Below are positions 1 through 6,109 of a DNA stretch of 32,479 nt, one piece after another. Position 1 is the stretch's first letter, and each line of letters begins with the position of its first letter. Position numbers and translations under genes: made by a program. Below the pieces are notes generated by a model, which ran no database searches, was not told the origin of the DNA, and saw nothing but the letters and a program-made list of their open reading frames with translations. The DNA is from Nitrososphaeria archaeon (GTDB lineage: Archaea > Thermoproteota > Nitrososphaeria > JACIWG01): assembly GCA_026413865.1 (NCBI GenBank), contig JAOAKB010000003.1:1-32479 (forward strand), in the 5' to 3' direction.

Positions 1-1074
1 GAACTAGGGGGAGCAAATGTTTTAAAATATATCGAGGCAGGAGAAGAAGAGGGGTACCATAAAAAGTCAACATGTTCATCGAGACGAAGATGGTATGAGC
101 TAAAGGAGATAAGTGGTGATTTAGCTTGTATGATGAGTTTAGATGATAGGTTTGTTTTCTGGTATAATAACATCAACAGTTTTATTGATGCTAGATTATA
201 CGGTATAACGCTTAAGAAAAAGGTTGACTATTTAGCTTTAGGTGCCATTTTAAATTCAACACTTTCCATATTATTTGTTGAATTGTTTGGGCGAGTTAAT
301 CTAGGCGAAGGTGCCCTTGATGTCAAAGTTTATGAGTACGCTCAGATACCTACCATTAATTTATTCGCACTTAATTCCTGTAAATTAAAAAGACTTAAAG
401 AAATATTTCTAAAATTATCAAAGCGTGATATAAACTCGATATTTGAAGAACTTGGTACAAACTCTCCAGAAGAGGTTTCTTTAGATAAGGTTAAAGCAGA
501 GAGAAGGGAACTTGATAGGATTGTTATGGGGGAAATTTTAGGTTTAACTGAAGAGGAACTGTTAGATGTTTATAAGGCAGTAATAGATTTGATTAAATTT
601 AGGATAGAGAAGGCAGAAAGCGTTGAAAGAAAAGGAAAACGTAAAAGATCTGAAATAGATGTTATTACAGAAGATGTTTTTAGGGAAGTAGGCTTAACTT
701 CTCTTCCAAAATTTCCAGAATCCTATATAAACTCATTTGATGTAAAGGAGGTTAAAAAGGTTCGCTTAGGAACAAAATGTGAAATAAAAACTACTTTAGA
801 TGGTATCTGGTTAAATATTGATGGAGAAATGATACCTTGTTCCTCTTATGAGGAAGCTAAGTTGGTGTGGGGGGGGGTACAAGTTGGAAAAGAGGAAGTG
901 CCAATTCCTTCAAGCAGTGAAAAAATGGTCTATGCTGTAAACTTGTTCGAAAAAGAATTCAATGAAAGAATTAAAGCCTTAGATTCATGGCTACAACAAA
1001 ATATACCAAATCAAAAAGAAAGAAAAGCTATCAAGGAAAAGGTAATAGAAAGGATGTTGAAATCAAAAATTTAG
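1..1074 (+). CDS. N-6 DNA methylase, C-terminal part (cut by the left edge)
   Basis: The reading frame is open from base 1, so this is the last 357 codons of a longer gene and no true start is visible. The segment resembles the region after the catalytic domain of large Eco57I/type I-like adenine methylases: an SSRRRWYEL stretch near residue 28, a helix LALGAILNSTLSILFVELFG near residues 77-97, then GEGALDVKVYEYAQIPTI, which matches the usual 'GGGALK...YELK.LP' pattern. The NPPY catalytic motif would lie upstream, outside the window. The likely role is DNA adenine methylation, perhaps within a restriction or defence unit of the element. A run of nine G lies in frame near the end. The family call rests on pattern memory. 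Confidence 0.68.
   Translation, partial: ELGGANVLKYIEAGEEEGYHKKSTCSSRRRWYELKEISGDLACMMSLDDRFVFWYNNINSFIDARLYGITLKKKVDYLALGAILNSTLSILFVELFGRVNLGEGALDVKVYEYAQIPTINLFALNSCKLKRLKEIFLKLSKRDINSIFEELGTNSPEEVSLDKVKAERRELDRIVMGEILGLTEEELLDVYKAVIDLIKFRIEKAESVERKGKRKRSEIDVITEDVFREVGLTSLPKFPESYINSFDVKEVKKVRLGTKCEIKTTLDGIWLNIDGEMIPCSSYEEAKLVWGGVQVGKEEVPIPSSSEKMVYAVNLFEKEFNERIKALDSWLQQNIPNQKERKAIKEKVIERMLKSKI
869..877 (+). repeat. Run of nine G inside the methylase gene
   Basis: Nine consecutive G occur in the methylase coding frame, giving Trp-Gly-Gly. This is unusual in so AT-rich a region. A gain or loss of one G would remove about the last 65 codons. It could be a slippage site or a sequencing artefact. 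Confidence 0.6.
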
Positions 1075-1170
1075 CTTCCAAAATAAAGGATTTGACTTAA
1101 CTATTGTCAATAGGATAAATTACATAAAAGGTATTAGAAGTGACCACAACAATTTTTTAGATAATTAAAT

Positions 1171-1240
1171 AATACGCAAAAATTAAACACTCTCATATAT
1201 TTTTAATATGTTCTTCTAGAAAAGGAAATACGCAAAAATT
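1171..1240. repeat. Pair of 14-base direct repeats in a convergent intergenic region
   Basis: AATACGCAAAAATT occurs at 1171-1184 and again at 1227-1240, 56 bases apart, between the convergent methylase and the minus-strand gene ending at 1272. The rest of this intergenic stretch (1075-1271) shows no gene. The repeat could be a protein-binding iteron, a recombination scar or a terminator-associated sequence; nothing decides between these. Confidence 0.5.
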
Positions 1241-1271
1241 CTAACCTATCACATAATCAAAGCAACCTTTC

Positions 1272-1853
1272 TTAAAACTCTAGTGGACTTTTTTCTTTTT
1301 TTGGAGGCCCAAAAAGCCAACTGATATCTTCTGCAATAAGGTCTGTTATATCTTTGTCCTGCCATTTTGGCCAACTCCTTTTTATAATAGGCTCAGGTCT
1401 TCCTTCATAAACTGGAACCCCTATCACACGCATAAGATGCTTCTGGTCCCTAGTTTTAATATACTTATTCAAATGGTATTCGAGATACACGCTATAGGCT
1501 AAAGGGTTAATGTTCTTGTTTGGAGCCACCATATACTCTATTTCTCCTTTCTTATTCACGCCGATTTCAGGATATAATGTTGAAAAGTCAGACTTTCTTG
1601 AACCTTCTCGTCTACTTATTTTTTCAATAAAGAATTTTAGCACTTCAGCAATAGGCTCTCTTCTTCTCTTCAACTTCACTTCAGCTATTTTTCTACCTAA
1701 TCTAACAATATGCTCCAACTCTATCAAGGATGAAGGTTCATAAAAAGTCATGATAGGATAATTGTGATAAATTCCTCGTTCCATAACTTTTGTTGTATCA
1801 ACCTTGTTAATCAAACACATTACACATTTATGTTTAGGAATACTATTAAACAT
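1272..1853 (-). CDS. Unrecognised protein with an N-terminal CxxC, 193 aa
   Basis: I do not recognise this protein. It opens with an ATG, is rich in Lys and Arg, and has a KHKCVMCLINK stretch at residues 8-18 whose two cysteines could be half of a metal site, though no second pair follows. A basic segment (VKLKRRREP) lies near residue 60 and a conserved-looking SWPKWQDKDITDLI near residue 165. There is no signal peptide or membrane segment. The leader upstream holds two perfect inverted repeats, so the gene is probably regulated. It converges on the methylase gene. A DNA- or RNA-related role within the element is a guess from context. Confidence 0.6.
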   Translation of the reverse strand: MFNSIPKHKCVMCLINKVDTTKVMERGIYHNYPIMTFYEPSSLIELEHIVRLGRKIAEVKLKRRREPIAEVLKFFIEKISRREGSRKSDFSTLYPEIGVNKKGEIEYMVAPNKNINPLAYSVYLEYHLNKYIKTRDQKHLMRVIGVPVYEGRPEPIIKRSWPKWQDKDITDLIAEDISWLFGPPKKEKSPLEF

Positions 1854-1885
1854 TCTCTTTCACTTTAAACAAAAGATATTATAAA

Positions 1886-1927
1886 TTTTAGGCTTACCTA
1901 AAAATATATAGAACATTTTGTTCTATA
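1886..1927 (-). promoter_or_regulatory. Promoter with two inverted repeats before the 193-aa gene
   Basis: Two perfect inverted repeats lie next to each other: TTTTAGG-CTTA-CCTAAAA at 1886-1903, and TATAGAAC-ATTTT-GTTCTATA at 1907-1927. TATA-like runs overlap both. They sit 33-74 bases upstream of the minus-strand ATG, where an archaeal promoter and operator would be expected. Confidence 0.5.
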
Positions 1928-2132
1928 AAGAATAGTTTTGTTTAAAATAACAATTTTAAGCATTTTTTTGCCTTAAGAAGGCTCTTTTCCTCAGCTAATT
2001 TGCCAAAAAGGTCATGGCCTAAAAATTGATTTTCTATTACTGCCTTCTATACACATTTTTATTAAAACATAGGTTCCTATAAAAATTGATCTGTTAAGTG
2101 ATAAAAGAATCGCAAATATATTCAATATGAAA
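1928..2132. other. Intergenic stretch with a possible coding remnant
   Basis: No complete gene is visible. On the minus strand, 1942-2046 is an open frame of 34 codons reading KAVIENQFLGHDLFGKLAEE and onward to a stop at 1942-1944. The composition looks protein-like, but there is a stop just upstream and no usable start codon. It may be the tail of a decayed gene, or chance. Confidence 0.25.
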
Positions 2133-2360
2133 TTATTCAATTCTTAAATCATATTTCTTAATAAAGTCAGCAACATTCTTCAAGAATTCGCTTTCTGAAA
2201 TGCCAAGTTTTTTCGCATAAAATGAAATCTCCTTCTTAACGTTATCATCCTCAATCATGCTAATTCTACTTTCATGCTCATTAAGAATTTCAACCAATTG
2301 ATTAAGTAAAATAAATAACCTTTCATGCAACTGTGCCAAATCTCCTTCCAATAACAACAA
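2133..2360 (-). CDS. Small helical hypothetical protein, 75 aa
   Basis: I do not recognise this protein. Residues 1-45 show a heptad-like run of Leu and Ile with charged spacers (LAQLHERLFILLNQLVEIL), suggesting a coiled coil. The C-terminal half (KEISFYAKKLGISESEFLKN) reads like a helix-turn-helix-sized helical segment. It is the last of a set of minus-strand genes that begins with the RHH-type gene at 3014 and is probably co-transcribed with them. A role in dimerisation or DNA binding is possible but unproven. Confidence 0.5.
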   Translation of the reverse strand: MLLLEGDLAQLHERLFILLNQLVEILNEHESRISMIEDDNVKKEISFYAKKLGISESEFLKNVADFIKKYDLRIE

Positions 2361-2376
2361 CGATTTTCTTACTTCA

Positions 2377-2574
2377 TCAAGATTTCTGATAAGGTATCAC
2401 CTCTTTAAAGAACAGATAATAGTCAAACCACAATCTGAAAAGTTCAATATTAGACAGACAAAAAGTTTTACCAACCTGATACAATGACATAGCAATCCAA
2501 ACAAATAGAATCTCTAAGCAAACATCATTTTTCCTAAAGTGTTCAAGGATATTTTTGATAGTCAATTTTTTCAA
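2377..2574 (-). CDS. Small hydrophobic hypothetical protein, 65 aa
   Basis: I do not recognise this protein. The TTG start at 2572-2574 overlaps the TGA stop of the upstream 147-aa gene (TTGA), an arrangement also seen at other gene joints in this window and suggesting translational coupling. Residues 19-55 are rich in Leu, Ile, Phe, Trp and Tyr, enough for one or two weak membrane segments. The overlap favours a real gene, but the short length and lack of homology keep confidence low. Confidence 0.35.
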   Translation of the reverse strand: MKKLTIKNILEHFRKNDVCLEILFVWIAMSLYQVGKTFCLSNIELFRLWFDYYLFFKEVIPYQKS

Positions 2575-3014
2575 CCATTCTCCGCCTTGCTTTCACTTTC
2601 TTCTTTTAACTCAGCCGACTGTTGAAGAGGATAAACCTTGTTGATTATTATCACTGGATTATATTGATGAAACTCTAACACTTTTAAAGTTACTAAGATT
2701 TTAAAGTACTTTTTTACAGTTCTTTCATCCTCCACCTGCAAAAGATTCCTTATTAATTGCTCTATCTCAGACCTAATATATTGTGGCTGAGCTTTTTCTA
2801 GGTCCTTAAAATATTGTATTAGATAGTCTACTTTATCTTTCGTGTGTTTTTGTAAGAATTTGATGTTGGTGTATGTTGCAGGCAGGGAGGCAAAATATGT
2901 TCTTAGAGCATCCTCCATAAGTTCCCCTAAACTAATGTCTCTATCAAATGAAATATGCTTGGCTCTATCATAAAGTTCTTTGTCTATCCTGACAAAAATC
3001 CCTCTTTTTACCAC
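2571..3014 (-). CDS. RHH-like DNA-binding protein with a helical C-terminal domain, 147 aa
   Basis: Residues 1-45 have the ribbon-helix-helix (CopG/Arc) layout: a short beta strand (GIFVRIDKELYDRAK), then two helices with SLGELMEDALRTYF. The C-terminal half (EQLIRNLLQVEDERTVKKY, then FKILVTLKVLEF) resembles a small winged-helix unit, so the protein may have two DNA-binding parts. Translation begins at a GTG. Just upstream is an array of GATATC repeats of the kind that RHH repressors bind cooperatively, so autoregulation is likely. It heads a small set of minus-strand genes with the 65- and 75-aa proteins. Probable role: copy-number or transcription control of the element. It could instead be an antitoxin, but no toxin is recognisable nearby. 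Confidence 0.65.
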   Translation of the reverse strand: MVKRGIFVRIDKELYDRAKHISFDRDISLGELMEDALRTYFASLPATYTNIKFLQKHTKDKVDYLIQYFKDLEKAQPQYIRSEIEQLIRNLLQVEDERTVKKYFKILVTLKVLEFHQYNPVIIINKVYPLQQSAELKEESESKAENG

Positions 3015-3050
3015 CTAGAACACCTTCTAAATAATAGAATATATTGCAAT

Positions 3051-3130
3051 TTGATATCTTGATATCACCATCTGATATTTTGATATCAAAATACATATAA
3101 TAATATAATAAGAATTTGTAGTTTGATATC
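3051..3130. promoter_or_regulatory. Array of GATATC operator-like repeats before the RHH gene
   Basis: Five near-identical hexamers occur: GATATC at 3053, 3061, 3082 and 3125, and GATATT at 3074. The first four form two tandem pairs, each with 8-base periodicity (TTGATATCTTGATATC and TGATATTTTGATATC). The pairs are exactly 21 bases apart, and the last copy lies 43 bases beyond the preceding one, so all could face the same side of the helix. TATA-like sequence (TATATTCTATTATT on the minus strand) lies between the array and the GTG at 3014. Confidence 0.65.
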
Positions 3131-3133
3131 AAA

Positions 3134-3155
3134 ATGCAAATTCCATCTTTTGCAT
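3134..3155. repeat. Inverted repeat ATGCAAA...TTTGCAT
   Basis: Seven-base arms ATGCAAA (3134-3140) and TTTGCAT (3149-3155) flank an 8-base spacer, and a third copy of ATGCAAA lies at 3210-3216. It adjoins the GATATC array and may be another binding site. The rest of 3156-3267 shows no gene. Confidence 0.4.
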
Positions 3156-3267
3156 GAGACAATTTTAAGGTTTCCTTAGGTATTATGTTGGGCCCCCTGC
3201 TCCTGCAACATGCAAAAACAACAAATTTGATCGACTCTAGAAAAGTATTTATGTTGAAATTTTTTGC

Positions 3268-3600
3268 TTATCCTTTCAATACTTCAGTCTTGAAAGAGAA
3301 GTGGTTTTCTGGCGGCCCCATGTGGTTTAGGCTAAAGTCTGAACTTTCAGGAAGCCTGTAGGTGTTTGCTTCAATCAAGTCCAAGAGGACCATAAAACAT
3401 TTTTTTACAATTGATTGACGTGGTTTTCTCAGACCTTTTACCCAATAATAAACTGCTGTTGGAGTAACATTCAAAAGTTTGGCAATATAGCCGTAGCTTA
3501 AGCCTAGTTCTTCATAAGCAAATTTGACAGAAGTCATGAACGCATTAACAGTCTTGTTAATGTCAGCATTAACAATTTTATTAACATTTGGGTTTATCAT
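3268..3600 (-). CDS. Small HTH protein, 110 aa
   Basis: Residues 33-61 (GLSYGYIAKLLNVTPTAVYY, then WVKGLRKP) form a clear helix-turn-helix of the XRE/resolvase-like type, with a basic end. The N-terminus (VNKIVNADINKTVNAF) is repetitive because the underlying DNA is a series of CATTAAC/GTTAATG half-sites. The C-terminal 30 residues look disordered. The ATG overlaps the TGA of the integrase remnant immediately upstream (ATGA), so the gene was probably coupled to an integrase. The likely role is control of integration or of element genes, inferred from the domain and position. Confidence 0.62.
   Translation of the reverse strand: MINPNVNKIVNADINKTVNAFMTSVKFAYEELGLSYGYIAKLLNVTPTAVYYWVKGLRKPRQSIVKKCFMVLLDLIEANTYRLPESSDFSLNHMGPPENHFSFKTEVLKG
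3543..3587. promoter_or_regulatory. Series of CATTAAC half-sites within the HTH gene start
   Basis: Alternating half-sites CATTAAC (3543), GTTAATG (3556), CATTAAC (3567) and ATTAACAT (3580) lie in the first 20 codons of the HTH gene. They form overlapping perfect palindromes: CATTAACA-GTCT-TGTTAATG at 3543-3562 and GTTAATG-TCAG-CATTAAC at 3556-3573. The 11-13 base spacing suits one site per helical turn. It may be an operator for the HTH protein itself. Confidence 0.4.
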
Positions 3601-3761
3601 GCTTGTTCACCTGATAGAATATTGGCCTGGTGCGGCGGGCGGCCGTTAATGTCCAGGATAATGTCCTCCAGGTCCCTGCCACTAAAGTGGACATAGCGTC
3701 TAGCCATCTTGGAGCCTTGAACCCATCCAGCATAAAGGGAAAGTTTTGTTTTCTTAAGCCT
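3597..3761 (-). pseudogene. C-terminal remnant of a second tyrosine recombinase
   Basis: This frame has no start codon of its own at the expected place and is preceded by an in-frame TAA. It encodes the last 54 residues of an integrase: LYAGWVQGSKMARRYVHF followed by SGRDLEDIILDINGR. This lines up with the end of the intact integrase nearby (KYGWSGGSRMPEVYVHL, SSRDLDDKL), including the catalytic Tyr in RRYVHF and the G-W and R-D-L-[ED]-D positions. The upstream catalytic Arg and HxxR boxes are absent. Its TGA overlaps the ATG of the HTH gene. This is probably a relic of an older integrase gene; a functional short peptide is unlikely. Confidence 0.7.
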
Positions 3762-3826
3762 TTAACCAGATTGGTTATTTGTTGCAGAACTACACAATTG
3801 TCTTCTTTTCTATATATGGGATATGT

Positions 3827-4063
3827 ATGGGAAACCTAGATTCCTTAATAAAGGACCGAAAGCTCCAGTCTACAAATGGCGCTCAAACCAATATGCTCCA
3901 AGGACTTTCTTTAAATGGGGCACAAGCAAAGGAAGAATTCATTACAATAAAGGAGAGCAAAGATAGTATCTTGGAAGAATATGTTATAATTCCAAAAAAA
4001 TTGTGGGAAGAAATATTAAAAAAAGTGGATGAGTTAGAGAAAAGAATTTTGAGCCTTACTTAG
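3827..4063 (+). CDS. Small hypothetical protein with a C-terminal coiled coil, 78 aa
   Basis: I do not recognise this protein. The start chosen is the in-frame ATG at 3827 (MGNLDSLIKDRK); a longer frame from 3779 adds a hydrophobic stretch whose DNA overlaps the integrase remnant's former reading region and is less likely. The C-terminal half (IPKKLWEEILKKVDELEKRI) is a strong amphipathic helix with heptads. The gene is the only plus-strand one between the two integrase loci and overlaps the tail of the integrase by 30 bases on the opposite strand. The YVIIPKKLWEEILKKV pattern resembles small antitoxin-like or regulatory proteins of archaeal elements, but this is speculative. Confidence 0.45.
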   Translation: MGNLDSLIKDRKLQSTNGAQTNMLQGLSLNGAQAKEEFITIKESKDSILEEYVIIPKKLWEEILKKVDELEKRILSLT

Positions 4064-5245
4064 TAGCTCCTTTAACTCCATTAGCTCTCTTTTTAACGCC
4101 TCTAATTCAATACTTCTTTTTTCTAGCTCTATTTTATCTAATGGTGTTCCACATCTTCCACAATATCTTTGTCCAGGAGAATTTTTTTCACTACATTTTG
4201 GACATATTATTGGAGAAAATTTAGGCTTAGGTGTCTCAAGAACCTTTCCAGTATAGATTCTAGCAAGCTTATCATCTAAGTCTCTGCTGCTTAAGTGCAC
4301 GTATACTTCTGGCATCCTACTGCCCCCACTCCAACCATATTTTATTCTCATTTCAGGTTCTGTAAGATATTTTGCTGCCTCAGTTGCACTACCATGTCTT
4401 AGCATATGATTGTGAACTCTCTTCTTTATACCCGCTTTTATGGCTATTTTCTTTAGGATCCTGTTCCATAATATATATGATAGTCTTAGGCCTCTGCGGT
4501 TTGTGGCATAAGATGGCCAAAGTGGTTTACCTGGTTCATCTCTGAAAGGATGTACTTCCATATACATTGCTAATATTGGTGCTGACGAAATAAGTCTAAC
4601 CAATCTTTCTCCAGTTTTACCTTTTACCCTAATCCTTGCGCCTAGACTATCGAAGGAAACATCATCTGTGTTCATTGAAAGAAGTTCCGCAGCCCTAAGG
4701 CCTGCCTCAAATCCTACAGCAAGCATAGTCTTGTCTCTTAAATTTTCTGCGGCCTCAATCATCTTCTGGAGTTCCTGAGGTGTGAGAAGCTCTGGCATGC
4801 TCCTCTGATTTGGCTTACTGCTCTTTTTAATCCACTTTACAAGATCAGGCCAAGGAGTGTCCTTGTCTACGTTACCATAGTAGAGGTACTTGTAGAATCT
4901 TTTTATTGCAAAACCATAGTCTTCAACAGTCCTATAAGCATACTTTTCTCTTGCTGAAGCCATAAAATGTTCTATATCCTTTCTAGACGCTTCTCTAAAG
5001 TTTTTGCCAAGTTGTTCCCTGAACACTCTTAAATGGAACAGGTATTTGGCTAGTCTTCCTACACTAACACCTTGGCTTCTTAGATGGTCAATAAACTCCT
5101 TAATAGCTTCCTTGTCTTCCTTAGAAATGCTACTGGACTGCTCCAGCAACTTTAAAGCGTTATTATACTTAGCATCATAGTAGTATATTTGGTTAACAAT
5201 ATTATTGCTGGCCATACTATTAGATAGAATATGTTGGCGAACCAT
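4034..5245 (-). CDS. Tyrosine recombinase/integrase with a C-terminal zinc ribbon, 403 aa
   Basis: This enzyme cuts and rejoins DNA for integration and excision. Residues 42-130 form the SAM-like core-binding domain. The catalytic domain follows, with Arg184 (AGLRAAELLS), a Lys in the beta hairpin near 208-210, HNHMLRH at 278-284 (His280, Arg283) and the nucleophile Tyr315 (VYVHLSSRDLDD). Residues 348-365 are a zinc ribbon, Cys348-x2-Cys351 and Cys362-x2-Cys365, and a coiled-coil tail ends the protein. The set appears complete. The start codon lies 12 bases from the tRNA 3' end, the classic position of an integrase beside its attachment site. The ribbon and tail are beyond the minimal recombinase and may help target or multimerise. 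Confidence 0.92.
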   Translation of the reverse strand: MVRQHILSNSMASNNIVNQIYYYDAKYNNALKLLEQSSSISKEDKEAIKEFIDHLRSQGVSVGRLAKYLFHLRVFREQLGKNFREASRKDIEHFMASAREKYAYRTVEDYGFAIKRFYKYLYYGNVDKDTPWPDLVKWIKKSSKPNQRSMPELLTPQELQKMIEAAENLRDKTMLAVGFEAGLRAAELLSMNTDDVSFDSLGARIRVKGKTGERLVRLISSAPILAMYMEVHPFRDEPGKPLWPSYATNRRGLRLSYILWNRILKKIAIKAGIKKRVHNHMLRHGSATEAAKYLTEPEMRIKYGWSGGSRMPEVYVHLSSRDLDDKLARIYTGKVLETPKPKFSPIICPKCSEKNSPGQRYCGRCGTPLDKIELEKRSIELEALKRELMELKELLSKAQNSFL

Positions 5246-5257
5246 ATTCTAGGAAAG

Positions 5258-5335
5258 TGGTGCGATCGCCGGGATTTGAACCCGGGTTACCAGCTTGGAA
5301 GGCTGGTGTCCTAGACCAGACTGGACGACGATCGC
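5258..5335 (-). tRNA. tRNA-Gly (anticodon UCC), CCA encoded
   Basis: Read on the minus strand, the acceptor stem GCGATCG (from 5335) pairs with CGATCGC. The D arm is GTCC...GGAC, the anticodon arm CCAGC-CTTCCAA-GCTGG gives anticodon TCC, and the T arm is CCGGG-TTCAAAT-CCCGG. The discriminator is A at 5261 and CCA is encoded at 5258-5260. The body is 75 nt with no intron. The integrase gene begins 12 bases beyond, so the 3' part is the probable attachment site of the element. Confidence 0.96.
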
Positions 5336-5370
5336 CCATCACCAGTTTACATCACTTAACCTATTAAAAT

Positions 5371-6060
5371 TTAATCATATTTATTACTTAAATTTTTTTC
5401 TACTTCATAAAGTAGTCTTGCTGTTACTACATGTGCATCAAGGGAATAATTGCTAATAGAAAATATATGATTCATTAATAGCTTATGTTCATCTTTAAAT
5501 GTTCCCTTTGCAAAACCTCCTACCACGAAAACAGGTCTCTCAAATTTTAATCCAAAAAGTGCCACTTTTTTAAAATTACTTTTTTCCCCTAAACGTGATA
5601 ATCCAATAACAGTAGAAGGTTTGATTTTAGAGAGTAGGTCTTTTAACGTACCCTTGTACAATTTTAATAAAACTTTTTCTCCATTTTTTATAATATTCTC
5701 AGAATATAGTTTTTCAATTAATCCTACAAATCTTTCGTAAACCCTTGGTAATCGAACGTTTCTTCCTATTTCTATTATTTTATCATCTAAGGTGTGAACA
5801 TAAACTGTTATTTTATTTTCAAAATATAATGGAATACTCGTTGCCTCAAGTAATGAGAAATGTGCAATGTCTGGCCTACCTCTTTTTTCATGATCATTTA
5901 ATTTTAAAATGGCTTTATGATGATAACTTTGGTCTAAAAGCACCTCTGACGGCTTCTTCTTTCTTTTTTTACAATAGTTTATTATTATTCTATCATCTCT
6001 TATCTCTAAGGGTATTGTTTCTAATGCAGTTTCTGCTAATATAAAAATTGGATTTATCAT
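5371..6060 (-). CDS. nep1: rRNA pseudouridine N1-methyltransferase Nep1
   Basis: Nep1 (Emg1) is a SPOUT-class enzyme that methylates a pseudouridine of 16S/18S rRNA and aids small-subunit assembly. The hallmark KRGRPDIAHFSLL lies near residues 59-71, followed by VYVHTLDDKIIEIG. The C-terminal knot region includes IGLSRLGEK and VFVVGGFAKGTF. The 229-aa length is normal for archaeal Nep1. The ATG at 6060 follows a T/A-rich box centred about 24 bases upstream, so the mRNA is probably leaderless. The gene is divergent from rnp4 and shares the same AT-rich promoter box. Confidence 0.93.
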   Translation of the reverse strand: MINPIFILAETALETIPLEIRDDRIIINYCKKRKKKPSEVLLDQSYHHKAILKLNDHEKRGRPDIAHFSLLEATSIPLYFENKITVYVHTLDDKIIEIGRNVRLPRVYERFVGLIEKLYSENIIKNGEKVLLKLYKGTLKDLLSKIKPSTVIGLSRLGEKSNFKKVALFGLKFERPVFVVGGFAKGTFKDEHKLLMNHIFSISNYSLDAHVVTARLLYEVEKNLSNKYD

Positions 6061-6109
6061 AGTAATCTTTTTCTAACATTTTTATTTAACTTTATCTAAT
6101 TTTTTTGGG
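6061..6109. promoter_or_regulatory. Shared divergent promoter of nep1 and rnp4
   Basis: A single AT-rich box, ATTTTTATTTAAC around 6079-6090, lies about 25 bases from both the nep1 ATG (minus) and the rnp4 ATG (plus). Neither start has an obvious ribosome binding site. This fits two leaderless transcripts from one back-to-back TATA region. Confidence 0.5.

Larger units (their letters stand above)
1..5260. mobile_element. Right-hand part of an integrated genetic element next to tRNA-Gly
   Basis: This stretch carries a tyrosine recombinase only 12 bases from the 3' end of a tRNA gene, a fragment of a second recombinase, two DNA-binding proteins (RHH-like and HTH), three unrecognised genes and part of a DNA methylase. 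To its right every gene is a conserved archaeal housekeeping gene. Integration at tRNA 3' ends is well known for archaeal plasmids and viruses, and the intact tRNA including its encoded CCA fits an insertion that restored the 3' end. I found no second copy of the tRNA 3' end in the window, so the other boundary is probably further left. The element nature is inferred from gene content; the exact ends are not shown. Confidence 0.65.

Noticed and set aside
1942-2046. Short minus-strand open frame reading IENQFLGHDLFGKLAEEK
   Set aside because: It has no start codon and is preceded by a stop; the protein-like look is not enough to call a gene, so it is noted only in the intergenic entry.
2968-3162. 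Minus-strand frame of 64 codons overlapping the GATATC array
   Set aside because: Its sequence is generated by the operator repeats (repeated DIKIS), it overlaps the RHH gene start in another frame, and the composition is not protein-like.
3181-3215. GC-rich TGTTGGGCCCCC...CAACA possible hairpin
   Set aside because: Only five base pairs form the outer stem and the interior pairs poorly, so neither a terminator nor an RNA element can be supported.
3630-3839. Plus-strand frame of 69 codons
   Set aside because: It lies antisense to the integrase remnant, which has clear similarity on the other strand.
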